Positions 26,105 through 34,198 of a stretch of DNA of 51,905 bases are shown here, one piece after another. The DNA is taken from positions 1 to 51,905 of the forward strand of contig CAJWCP010000007.1 in the NCBI GenBank assembly GCA_913031595.1. The letters are read 5' to 3'. Position 1 is the first letter of the stretch; every line of letters starts with the position of its first letter. The DNA comes from an uncultured Flavobacteriales bacterium. GTDB taxonomy: Bacteria > Bacteroidota > Bacteroidia > Flavobacteriales > BACL11. The position numbers and the translations under genes were made by a program. A model generated the notes under the pieces. It had not been told where the DNA came from and ran no database searches. It worked only from the letters and a program-made list of their open reading frames with translations.

Positions 26105-27412
26105 TTACCCTCCAAAATCATCAAAACGCACATTCTCATCTGGTATACCCCAATCATCAGCCATTTTAAGTACAGCCTGATTCATAAGAGGAGGTCCACA
26201 GAAATACAACTCTATATCTTCAGGTGATTCATGATTAGTCAAGAATTTATCTATAACTACTTGATGTACAAAACCAACAAATCCATCTCCGTCTGGATCA
26301 TCTAGATCTTTCTTTTCTATCCAATTATCTTCTGGTAAAGCATCTGATAGAACTAAATGAAATTTAAAATTTGGAAAATCTTTTTCTAAATCCCTAAAAT
26401 AATGAATATAAAAAAGCTCTGCTCTAGATCTCCCTCCGTAAAAATAAGTGACTTTTCTACCTGTCTTTAATGTTTTAAAAAGCTCATATAAATGAGAACG
26501 CATTGGAGCCATTCCTGCTCCTCCACCTATATATAACATCTCTGAATCACTATCATTAATAAAGAATTCTCCATAAGGACCAGAAATAGTCACCTTATCT
26601 CCCTCTTTCAATCCAAATATATATGAAGAAGCGATTCCTGGATTAACATCCATGAAATTATTTTTATCTCTGTCCCAAGGAGGTGTTGCAACCCTAACAT
26701 TTAACATAATCTTTCTGCCTTCAGCTGGATATGAAGCCATAGAATATGCTCTAACTACTTCTTCATCATTCTTCATCACTAAGTCTCTCATAGTTCCCTT
26801 TGACCAATCTGACTCAAATTTATTAGGTTCCCCTGGATGATCTTGTGGATGAGCTGAAACATCCATATCAGAATACTTAACTTCTCCTTCTGGTATTTTA
26901 ATTTGAATGTATCCTCCAGCAAGATAACCCATATCTTCTGGAATTTCAACAATAAATTCTTTAATATATGTAGCAACATTATAATTCGACACAACTGTAG
27001 CTTTCCACTCTTTTACTCCAAAAACTTCTTCTGGAATTTCTATCTCCATATCTTCCTTAACTTTCACTTGACATCCAAGTCTAAAATTATCTGCAATCTG
27101 TTTTCTTGTAAAATGTGGTTTTTCAGTTGGTAAAATTCCTCCACCTCCTTTATGTACTTGGCATGTACATTGCACGCAAGTTCCACCACCACCGCAAGCT
27201 GAAGGCAAGAAAATACCAGCATCACTGAGAGTAGTAAGCACAGTATTTCCTCCATCAACTTCTAATTCTTTTTCACCATTAATAATTAATTTAATCTTTC
27301 CTGCAGGACTAAGTTTTGATTTTGTAAAAAGCAAAACACTAACTAATGTAATAATCACAGTTAGAAAAACGACTATACTACTTATTATTGTTATTGTACT
27401 TAGTAATATCAT
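26105..27412 (-). CDS. nqrF: Na+-NQR subunit F, NADH-oxidising flavoprotein
   Basis: 435 residues. An N-terminal membrane helix (about 5-29) is followed by a 2Fe-2S ferredoxin domain with ligands Cys73, Cys79, Cys82 (SACGGGGTCVQC) and Cys114 (RLGCQV). The FAD domain carries RAYSMASYP, and the NADH domain carries GGGAGMAPMRSHL and YFCGPPLMN. NqrF takes electrons from NADH and passes them through FAD and the iron-sulfur cluster to the other subunits of the Na+ pump. It is the last of six subunits in the order A-B-C-D-E-F, 5 bases after nqrE. Confidence 0.97.
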   Translation of the reverse strand: MILLSTITIISSIVVFLTVIITLVSVLLFTKSKLSPAGKIKLIINGEKELEVDGGNTVLTTLSDAGIFLPSACGGGGTCVQCTCQVHKGGGGILPTEKPHFTRKQIADNFRLGCQVKVKEDMEIEIPEEVFGVKEWKATVVSNYNVATYIKEFIVEIPEDMGYLAGGYIQIKIPEGEVKYSDMDVSAHPQDHPGEPNKFESDWSKGTMRDLVMKNDEEVVRAYSMASYPAEGRKIMLNVRVATPPWDRDKNNFMDVNPGIASSYIFGLKEGDKVTISGPYGEFFINDSDSEMLYIGGGAGMAPMRSHLYELFKTLKTGRKVTYFYGGRSRAELFYIHYFRDLEKDFPNFKFHLVLSDALPEDNWIEKKDLDDPDGDGFVGFVHQVVIDKFLTNHESPEDIELYFCGPPLMNQAVLKMADDWGIPDENVRFDDFGG

Positions 27413-27417
27413 AAAAA

Positions 27418-28035
27418 TTATAACTTGATTCCCATAAAACTCATAAATGCAATACCCATCAAACCAGTAATTATATATGTAATCCCTAAACCTCTTAAAG
27501 GACCAGGAACATTTGAATATCTAATCTTCTCTCGAATTGCAGCAAGCCCAACAATGGCTAAGAAGAATCCAGAACCTGAACCCAAACCAAATACAGTTGC
27601 TTCTGTAATGTTTGCATAAGCACGTTCTTGCATAAATAATGAAGAACCTAAGATTGCACAATTCACAGCAATTAATGGCAAAAACAAACCTAATGAACCA
27701 TAAAGAGCAGGAGAAAACTTCTCTATAATCATCTCTACAAGCTGAACCATAGAGGCAATAACTGCAATAAACATAATAAAAGAAAGAAAGCTTAAATCAA
27801 CATCTTTAAAGTTTTCACCAAGCCATGATAATGCCCCTTCTTGTAGAACAAAAGTCTCTAATAAAAAATTTAAAGGAACGGTTATTGCTAAAACAAAAAC
27901 TACTGCTCCTCCCATTCCGACAGATGTTTCTACCGTTTTTGATATAGCAAGGTAAGAACACATACCTAAAAAATAAGCAAAAACCATATTTTCTATGAAT
28001 ACTGCTTTAATAAATATATTTACTAATTCTTCCAT
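27418..28035 (-). CDS. nqrE: Na+-NQR subunit E
   Basis: 205 residues, normal length, with six membrane helices. Typical segments are FIKAVFIENMVFAYFLGMC, with the Cys of the intramembrane iron centre, LSFLSFIMFIAVIASMVQL and LIAVNCAILGSSLF, with the second cysteine. It is homologous to NqrD and RnfA/RnfE. Together with NqrD it holds an iron cofactor and forms part of the Na+ channel. It sits between nqrD (2-base gap) and nqrF (5-base gap). Confidence 0.96.
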   Translation of the reverse strand: MEELVNIFIKAVFIENMVFAYFLGMCSYLAISKTVETSVGMGGAVVFVLAITVPLNFLLETFVLQEGALSWLGENFKDVDLSFLSFIMFIAVIASMVQLVEMIIEKFSPALYGSLGLFLPLIAVNCAILGSSLFMQERAYANITEATVFGLGSGSGFFLAIVGLAAIREKIRYSNVPGPLRGLGITYIITGLMGIAFMSFMGIKL

Positions 28036-28037
28036 GT

Positions 28038-28688
28038 TTAATTAGATTCTATTAGTTTTCTATTTCTCATTCTTTGTATCCATATAAGAACACCAACTGT
28101 AATAAGTGCCATAGGAGGTAAGATCATCATTCCATTATTCGCATAAAAACCTCCATTCTCAATATACCATTCTAAAGGAATAACCTGCGTTCCAAATAAT
28201 GTACCTGATCCTAATAATTCTCTAAAGAATGCCACAACAATTAAAATAAATCCATACCCAAATGCATTACCTAAACCATCCAAAAATGCTTTACCTGGAG
28301 TATTGCCTAATGCAAATGCTTCAAGTCTTCCCATGATAATACAATTTGTAATAATTAATCCAACAAAAACTGACAGTTCTTTACTAACATCATAAACAAA
28401 AGCTTTCAAAACCTCATCAACTAATATAACTAAAGTAGCTATAACTACCAGTTGTACAATTATTCTTATCCTAGATGGAATAAGATTACGTAATAAAGAA
28501 ACTATAACATTAGCCACTGAAAGCACAAAAAATACTGAAAGAGCCATTACTACAGCAGGCTCTAATTGAACTGTAATTGCAAGAGCCGAACAAATACCTA
28601 AAACCTGAACCGTAATAGGATTATTATCATCCAATGGGTCTGTTAGTAGCTTTCTATTTTTCTTTGAAAATAATGATTCTTTACTCAT
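28038..28688 (-). CDS. nqrD: Na+-NQR subunit D
   Basis: 216 residues with six membrane helices. Typical segments are NNPITVQVLGICSALAITVQ, with a cysteine, FVGLIITNCIIMGRLEAFA and LDGLGNAFGYGFILIVVAFF. It pairs with NqrE around an intramembrane iron centre bound by cysteines from both subunits. It follows nqrC by 2 bases and precedes nqrE by 2 bases. Confidence 0.96.
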   Translation of the reverse strand: MSKESLFSKKNRKLLTDPLDDNNPITVQVLGICSALAITVQLEPAVVMALSVFFVLSVANVIVSLLRNLIPSRIRIIVQLVVIATLVILVDEVLKAFVYDVSKELSVFVGLIITNCIIMGRLEAFALGNTPGKAFLDGLGNAFGYGFILIVVAFFRELLGSGTLFGTQVIPLEWYIENGGFYANNGMMILPPMALITVGVLIWIQRMRNRKLIESN

Positions 28689-28690
28689 AA

Positions 28691-29455
28691 CTAATTAATT
28701 ATTGAATCAACTATACTAGAAACTGTATCCATTTCCGACATAACTGATTTTACCTCATTGTCTAATTTCATTCTTTGTAAATAAGGAGAATATAAACTCA
28801 ATCTCTCAGAAAGCATATCAGTAACTCCATCTGATGTTATTGTTCCTCCTGAAATTCCATCTACAGCATGCATATCTGAAGGGTCAGCACCTCCCTTAAC
28901 AACAATAATTGAAACTAATTTATCTGCTTCAAAAATACTCTTGCCTGTAAACTGATCTTCAAAAAAAGATCTATTAATCTCCGCTCCTAATCCAGGAGTC
29001 TCTGCCTTATGATCAAAAACAGCACCATAAACAGTATTAAAATCTTCTTCTAGAGCAATAAATCCCCATATTGGACCCCATAACCCTTTACCTCGTAAAG
29101 GTATAATATATTTCTTCTCTTGATTTACCTCACTAATAAATAACGGAAGTTGTTGACTGTCTTTATCCTTTTTCAATTCTTTTTTCAAATCAATATCAAA
29201 AGCTGATCCTTCTAATATTTCTCCTTTAGAGTTAATAACAAGTTCTTCCTTTATATAAATAGGATAAATTAAGCTCGCAGAATCTCTTAAAATATTAACT
29301 CCTATTGAGCTTAGTATGTTTTGTTGCTTCTCTAATTCAATATTCTTATCTTGTAATGGCTTTAACTTAATATATGTGCTAGATAGTATAGCTGCAACAA
29401 CTACTACCATAATAATAGCAAAAGTAAAAGTATATGTATTTTTATTTACATCCAT
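28691..29455 (-). CDS. nqrC: Na+-NQR subunit C, covalent FMN carrier
   Basis: 254 residues. One N-terminal membrane helix (about 10-30) is followed by a periplasmic FMN-binding domain. The flavinylation motif reads DGISGGTITSDG with the acceptor threonine at about 205; most NqrC proteins have SGAT here, so Gly replaces Ala. GLWGPIWGFIALE and HKAETPGLGAEI are also family signatures. ApbE, encoded in the same operon, would attach FMN. The ATG overlaps the nqrB stop in TAATG, a coupling arrangement. Confidence 0.95.
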   Translation of the reverse strand: MDVNKNTYTFTFAIIMVVVVAAILSSTYIKLKPLQDKNIELEKQQNILSSIGVNILRDSASLIYPIYIKEELVINSKGEILEGSAFDIDLKKELKKDKDSQQLPLFISEVNQEKKYIIPLRGKGLWGPIWGFIALEEDFNTVYGAVFDHKAETPGLGAEINRSFFEDQFTGKSIFEADKLVSIIVVKGGADPSDMHAVDGISGGTITSDGVTDMLSERLSLYSPYLQRMKLDNEVKSVMSEMDTVSSIVDSIIN

Positions 29456-30603
29456 TAATTCTTCAATCTATTTATACGTTTTTTAATATTTGCACCTATC
29501 ACATAGTGATCTATAAGTGGTGCAAAAACATTCATTAATAGTATAGCTAACATCATTCCTTCTGGATAAGCAGGATTAAATATTCTGATAACAATCGCAA
29601 AAAAACCAACCAATAGACCATAGATAATCTTACCAGTATTTGTCTGAGACGCTGTCACAGGGTCTGTTGCCATAAATACAGCTCCAAATGCAAAACCTCC
29701 AATTAATAAATGTATATGAGCAGGAGTACTCATCAACATGTTCATACCAAAATAATTAAATAAAAGAGCGGTTAAATAACCACCTATAAAAGTAGATAAT
29801 ATAATACGCCAACTTCCTATACCTGTCAATAAAAGAAATACTGCTCCTAATAAAATAGCAATAACTGACGTTTCTCCTATAGAACCTGGAATAAATCCCA
29901 TAAAAGCATCATAAGAGCTCCACATTAAACTTTCCCATGAAGACTTATTTGCTGCTAAAGCTCCAAGTATTGTTTCTCCTGAATATCCATCTACTAACGC
30001 TCCATGTACCCATACCTTATCACCTGACATGTAAGAAGGATATGCAAAGAAAACGAAAGCTCTAGCTGTTAACGCCGGATTTAATATATTCATACCCGTG
30101 CCTCCAAAAACCTCTTTACCTATAATTACTGCAAATATTACAGAAATTGCTAACATCCATAAAGGCAAATCCACTGGCATAATTAAAGGTATTAGCATTC
30201 CAGTAACTAAATAACCCTCATTGACAGAGTGTCCTCTATATACAGCAAAAGCAAATTCAATAGTTAAACCAACACCATAAGAAACTATAAGTAATGGCAA
30301 GAATTTCCAAAAACCAAAAATTATATTATCTATAACTGAAGCTTCTATACCTTTAGCTAAGTGATATTGATCTCCAATATTCCAAATTCCAAAAAGCAAA
30401 CAAGGTAATAAAGCAATTATTACAAATGCCATTGTTCTTTTGAGATCAATAGAATCTCTAATATGAGATCCTTTCTTAGTAGTATGATCTGGCACAAATA
30501 GAAAAGTTTCAAAAGCATCATAAGCAGGATATAACTTTTCTAGTTTTCCTCCTTTTTCAAAATGAGGTTTAATAGTATTTAATATATTCTTAAATATTTT
30601 CAT
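29455..30603 (-). CDS. nqrB: Na+-NQR subunit B, covalent FMN and quinone-site subunit
   Basis: About 382 residues from the ATG at 30603; a TTG immediately upstream is in frame. There are some ten membrane helices. The flavinylation motif reads VDGYSGETILG with the acceptor threonine at about 211, where SGAT is usual. Other segments are FGGTGMNILNPALTARAF, IHLLIGGFAFGAVFMATDPV and SQTNTGKIIYG. NqrB carries FMN, contributes to the quinone site and forms the Na+ path. The start overlaps the nqrA stop in TGATG and the end overlaps the nqrC start. Confidence 0.96.
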   Translation of the reverse strand: MKIFKNILNTIKPHFEKGGKLEKLYPAYDAFETFLFVPDHTTKKGSHIRDSIDLKRTMAFVIIALLPCLLFGIWNIGDQYHLAKGIEASVIDNIIFGFWKFLPLLIVSYGVGLTIEFAFAVYRGHSVNEGYLVTGMLIPLIMPVDLPLWMLAISVIFAVIIGKEVFGGTGMNILNPALTARAFVFFAYPSYMSGDKVWVHGALVDGYSGETILGALAANKSSWESLMWSSYDAFMGFIPGSIGETSVIAILLGAVFLLLTGIGSWRIILSTFIGGYLTALLFNYFGMNMLMSTPAHIHLLIGGFAFGAVFMATDPVTASQTNTGKIIYGLLVGFFAIVIRIFNPAYPEGMMLAILLMNVFAPLIDHYVIGANIKKRINRLKN

Positions 30604-31955
30604 CAACTATTCTCTTTTCTTACTAAATCTAATCCATATTTAATAATTGATTGAACTTCTGTTTTAGATGTACAAACAAATTCACATAACGCAAAATCTT
30701 CAGCAGAAACCTCATATATACCCAAATTCTCCATAAGATCAATATCTTCCATCATAATAGCTTTAACTAATTGATTTGGATAAATATTCATAGGAAATAC
30801 TTTCTCATATTGACCTGTTACAACATATGCTCTTTCTTCACCATGCATATTCGCATTTAAAGAATATTTTCTAGAAGGAAAAAGCCAAGAAGAAAATGCC
30901 CTGGAAGCGGAAAATTTCTTAAAACCAGGAAGGATCCAACCTAAGAATTCTGAACTCTTCCCCTCTTCAATAACAGTAATCATCGTGTCATAAAAACCCA
31001 TAGCACCATTACTCTCAATCCTTGTTCCTGTTAAAACATCACCAGAAATAATCCTATTTTCTCCTTCTTTAAGATTATTATCAAGTAAATTATTTACTCT
31101 AGCACCTAAAATAGCTCTATAATATCTTGGTTTAATTACTTGTGGTCCAGTGACAGCAATAATTCTAGATACATCATATTTTCCTTCAGTAAATAATCGA
31201 GCAATAGTAATAACATCTTGAGGTTCTAAATACCAAACAACATCACCTTTATTAATAGGATCTATATGGTGTATTTGGACACCTACATTTCCTGCAGGAT
31301 GAGGTCCTGATATTTTATTTATTTGTACATTCTTAGCTTGACTAAACACATTAGAAGGGTTAGTCCGTCCATCAACATTTAAATGGGTAATTCCTTTTGT
31401 TAACTTTACAACATAATCAAGTCCCCTCTGAAATAAATCCTCCAACCCATAAAGAGCAAAATCATTATCAATAGCTAATGGCGCAGAAGAAAAAGAAGAA
31501 ATAAATATAGCCTTTGGTGTATCAAAAGGATTAGCAATAATATCATATGGCTTTTGTCTAATAAATGGCCAAACTCCTGATTCTAATAAAGCATCTATAA
31601 TTTCTTCTCTAGATAAATCCTTAGAATCTTTGATAGGTAAATTTTTATAGCTATTTTCTTGATCTGCTTGAATAATAATTTGCTCTATCCTTCTTTTTGC
31701 CCCCCTAACAATATCTAAAATTTTTCCACTTACAGGACTACAAAATTTTACTTTATCATTATACTTATCATAAAAAATAACAGATCCTGCTTTTACATGA
31801 TCCTCTATTTTTACATTAAGTTTTGGAGTTAAGCCATGAAAATCTGTAGGCTTTATCACATATTCTTCAGCATTTTTTAAAGAAGCATATACTTTATCAG
31901 CTTCACCTAAAAGAGTAATATCTAACCCTTTTTTTAATGCTATAGATCTAGACAT
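30603..31955 (-). CDS. nqrA: Na+-NQR subunit A
   Basis: 450 residues. This is the soluble membrane-associated subunit, rich in beta structure and without membrane helices. Family segments include SRSIALKKGLDITLLGEA at the N-terminus, HGLTPKLNVKIEDHVKAGSV, SPVSGKILDIVRGAKRR and GNVGVQIHHIDPI. It is the first gene of the nqrABCDEF-apbE operon, with a promoter-like box 26 bases upstream. The complex couples NADH:ubiquinone or menaquinone oxidoreduction to Na+ export. Confidence 0.96.
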   Translation of the reverse strand: MSRSIALKKGLDITLLGEADKVYASLKNAEEYVIKPTDFHGLTPKLNVKIEDHVKAGSVIFYDKYNDKVKFCSPVSGKILDIVRGAKRRIEQIIIQADQENSYKNLPIKDSKDLSREEIIDALLESGVWPFIRQKPYDIIANPFDTPKAIFISSFSSAPLAIDNDFALYGLEDLFQRGLDYVVKLTKGITHLNVDGRTNPSNVFSQAKNVQINKISGPHPAGNVGVQIHHIDPINKGDVVWYLEPQDVITIARLFTEGKYDVSRIIAVTGPQVIKPRYYRAILGARVNNLLDNNLKEGENRIISGDVLTGTRIESNGAMGFYDTMITVIEEGKSSEFLGWILPGFKKFSASRAFSSWLFPSRKYSLNANMHGEERAYVVTGQYEKVFPMNIYPNQLVKAIMMEDIDLMENLGIYEVSAEDFALCEFVCTSKTEVQSIIKYGLDLVRKENS

Positions 31956-31980
31956 ATAATATAATTAGATTTTTCGCCAG

Positions 31981-31988
31981 CAAATTTA
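31981..31988 (-). promoter_or_regulatory. Putative -7 box for the nqr operon
   Basis: The minus strand reads TAAATTTG (TAnnTTTG), 25 bases before the nqrA ATG. It touches the divergent box at 31989-31996, so only one of the two promoters could be occupied at a time. No clear -33 TTG was found. Confidence 0.4.
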
Positions 31989-31996
31989 TAATTTTG
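31989..31996 (+). promoter_or_regulatory. Putative -7 box for the T9SS plug gene
   Basis: TAATTTTG (TAnnTTTG) lies 36 bases before the ATG at 32033, directly back to back with the nqr box. No clear -33 TTG was found, so this is a box match only. Confidence 0.35.
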
Positions 31997-32032
31997 CGTT
32001 AAGTATTTGAATAGATTAAGAAAGAATTTTTA

Positions 32033-33373
32033 ATGAAATTTAAAAACATATTAACATTCCTTATAATTATTTCTTGCATGCTATTGTCATGCCAAACAAA
32101 AAAAGAAATAATAAATATACCATCTAATCCTAATGACACAATAATTCAAGAAGAAAACACTAATAATCAAGAACTTAAGGTGTATAAAAATAGAATTCTT
32201 AATCAGAACATAAAAACCTTATTATGCTATAAAGAAGAAAACCCCCAATCATTACCTATTATTAACTTAGGTTCAGATGAAAAATTATTAATACAGTTTG
32301 ATGATCTTAATGAAAAAATACAGGAATACTATTTTACTATCATTCATTGTAATGAAAATTGGACAGAAAGTGATTTAATGCAATCTGAATACATAAATGG
32401 ATTCACAGAAAATAGAATTATTAATTATGAATTATCTTTCAATACAATACAAAAATTCACACATTATAGCTTTACATTTCCAAATACAGAGACACAGCCA
32501 ATTATATCAGGAAACTATGTGTTTAAAATCTATAAAAAAAATGGAGAAATTGTGGCTTATAAGAAATTCATGATATTAGATAAAAAAGTATCAATCTTAG
32601 CAGAAGTAAGAAAAGGAACCCTTGCAGAAAACAGAAAAACAAAACATGAAGTCGATTTTAGTATTGTTCATCCTAATATAGTAATAGCTGATCCTTTTTC
32701 TGATATAAAAGTACATATAAAACAAAATAATAGAGAAGATAATGCTATTACAGATTTATTACCTCTATTTGTTAAAAATGACATGCTTGTTTATGATTAT
32801 GATGAAGAGAATAACTTTTGGGGGAATAATGAATTTCGATATTTTGACACTAAAAGTCTTCGCTATCAATCTGAAAAAATAAAATCAATAACTTATCAGG
32901 ATAGCGCCAATCATATTTATTTATTTAATGATGATAAAAGATCTTTTAATAAATACTCAATTCAACCGGATATTAATGGTGGTTTTTTAATAGATTCACA
33001 AGAAGGAAGAATACCTGCAATTGAGGCAGACTATGGATGGGTACATTTTTCAATACCTATAGAAGAAGTACCATATGGAGAAATATATCTTTTTGGCTTT
33101 TTCTCTGAATGGGATATTAAAGATGAATTTAAATTATCTTATAATAATAAGAAAAACACATATGAAGCTTCAGTATATCTAAAACAAGGATATTATAATT
33201 ATTTATACGCATTAAAAGACTCCACAACAAACATGATAGACACAAAATTTATTGAAGGTACTCATTACCAAACACGAAATGATTATTACCTATATATATA
33301 TTATAGAGGAGTCGGAGATAAATATGATAGACTTATTGGTTTTTTAAAAACATCAAGCAAAGAATTATTCTAA
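32033..33373 (+). CDS. Type IX secretion system plug protein (DUF5103 family)
   Basis: 446 residues. The signal peptide ends in a lipobox-like CMLLSC (Cys20), so a lipoprotein is likely. The N-terminal domain has the DUF5103/plug-family marks EKLLIQFDDLNEKIQEYYFT, HCNENWTESDLMQSEYINGF and FTFPNTETQPIISGNYVF. A central domain has LAEVRKGTLAENRKTKHEVDF, and the C-terminal part GEIYLFGFFSEWD, YLKQGYYNYLYAL and TKFIEGTHYQTRNDY. Plug proteins close the unoccupied SprA translocon of T9SS in the outer membrane. It is transcribed divergently from nqr and converges on the repeat-protein gene. Other T9SS core genes are not in this window, but four predicted cargo proteins are. Confidence 0.9.
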   Translation: MKFKNILTFLIIISCMLLSCQTKKEIINIPSNPNDTIIQEENTNNQELKVYKNRILNQNIKTLLCYKEENPQSLPIINLGSDEKLLIQFDDLNEKIQEYYFTIIHCNENWTESDLMQSEYINGFTENRIINYELSFNTIQKFTHYSFTFPNTETQPIISGNYVFKIYKKNGEIVAYKKFMILDKKVSILAEVRKGTLAENRKTKHEVDFSIVHPNIVIADPFSDIKVHIKQNNREDNAITDLLPLFVKNDMLVYDYDEENNFWGNNEFRYFDTKSLRYQSEKIKSITYQDSANHIYLFNDDKRSFNKYSIQPDINGGFLIDSQEGRIPAIEADYGWVHFSIPIEEVPYGEIYLFGFFSEWDIKDEFKLSYNNKKNTYEASVYLKQGYYNYLYALKDSTTNMIDTKFIEGTHYQTRNDYYLYIYYRGVGDKYDRLIGFLKTSSKELF

Positions 33374-33375
33374 AA

Positions 33376-33405
33376 AAATAGCCACTACAATTGTAGTGGC
33401 TATTT
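33376..33405. terminator. Bidirectional intrinsic terminator between convergent genes
   Basis: A perfect 30-base palindrome (AATAGCCACTACAA with its complement) starts 2 bases after the plug-gene stop. On the minus strand it is followed by seven T residues, so it should terminate the repeat-protein gene well. On the plus strand the following sequence is only weakly T-rich. Confidence 0.8.
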
Positions 33406-33423
33406 AACTTAATATAAAAACTA

Positions 33424-34191
33424 TTAACTCTTACTCTTAATCAGTTTTTTAACCTGTTTCTTCTTCACATCTTTAGGAGATGTTTCTAACAATAGTTGAT
33501 CAACATCCTCAAAAGTAATAATGCCAGCATCAATTGATTCTAAAATTAATTCTTTTGCATTATCTTTAATACTAGGATTATCTATGATAGACTGTCTTTT
33601 TTGTGCTAACCTTCTCGCTTCTCTCTTTGCAGCTCTCTGTTTTTCAAGTTCTTCTTCCTTTTTTGCTCTTATTAAAGCTTCTTCCGCCTCTTTTAATTGT
33701 CTCTCTAACTCTGCTGCCTCTGCTGCTGCAATAGAATCTTTTATTGCTGTAGAATCAACAACAATCAATTCTTCTACAATAGGAGCTTTTTCCTTAACAA
33801 CAGGTTCAGGTTCATATACCTCCTCAGGCTCATACACCTCCTCAGGCTCATATATCTCCTCAGGCTCATATATCTCCTCAGGCTCATATATCTCCTCAAC
33901 AACCTCTTCAATAACCTCTTCAGGCTTTGGAGTATATCTCTGATAATCAGAAGAAGACCCTTCATTATAAACAATATCATCAGAAGGGTATTCTAATGTA
34001 AGGTCTGAAAAAAAGTTAGTTAACAAACCAAATATAGAAATATCAGTCTGAGTACTAATTGGTATAGAGGGTGTATTAATATAATCCGAATTTATAGAAG
34101 GATTATCCCATAATCTAAAGTTTATTCCAGTAGTATTGAATAAACTAAACAATACTACTGAAACAACTAATATTATAAAATTCTTTCTCAT
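33424..34191 (-). CDS. Anchored repeat-rich protein of unknown function
   Basis: About 255 residues from the ATG at 34191; a GTG two codons upstream is also in frame. An N-terminal hydrophobic helix (about 4-22) acts as signal peptide or anchor. Then come a Ser/Thr/Asn-rich stretch, an acidic region with repeats of YEPEEI/V (about 97-130), an Ala-Glu-Lys-rich charged helix (about 150-200) and a compact C-terminal segment (KELILESIDAGIITFEDVD, then SPKDVKKKQVKKLIKS). No known domain is recognised. It follows the fibronectin-type membrane protein by 7 bases and is probably co-transcribed with it. A strong terminator lies just downstream. A tether, or a rod spanning the periplasm, is a guess. 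Confidence 0.75.
   Translation of the reverse strand: MRKNFIILVVSVVLFSLFNTTGINFRLWDNPSINSDYINTPSIPISTQTDISIFGLLTNFFSDLTLEYPSDDIVYNEGSSSDYQRYTPKPEEVIEEVVEEIYEPEEIYEPEEIYEPEEVYEPEEVYEPEPVVKEKAPIVEELIVVDSTAIKDSIAAAEAAELERQLKEAEEALIRAKKEEELEKQRAAKREARRLAQKRQSIIDNPSIKDNAKELILESIDAGIITFEDVDQLLLETSPKDVKKKQVKKLIKSKS
33820..33891 (+). repeat. Four tandem 18-bp repeats coding YEPEE(I/V) units
   Basis: Four nearly identical 18-base units (CTCCTCAGGCTCATAnAn) fill 33820-33891, and a diverged unit precedes them (about 33802-33819). On the minus strand they encode YEPEEI/V hexapeptides. The repeat length is a multiple of 3, so copy-number change keeps the frame. Confidence 0.9.
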
Positions 34192-34198
34192 GATCACA

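Noticed and set aside
26652-27258. Several short open frames on both strands within nqrF
   Set aside because: All overlap the ferredoxin and FAD domains of nqrF in other frames and have no start or neighbour evidence.
33802-33897. Short regular repeats that could suggest a CRISPR array
   Set aside because: The 18-base units are directly adjacent with no spacers, lie inside a coding frame, and no cas genes are present.
33521-33943. Plus-strand open frame of 140 residues with SGSYTSSGSYI repeats
   Set aside because: It is the complement of the YEPEE repeat tract. The opposite strand has the signal peptide, neighbour spacing and terminator expected of a gene.
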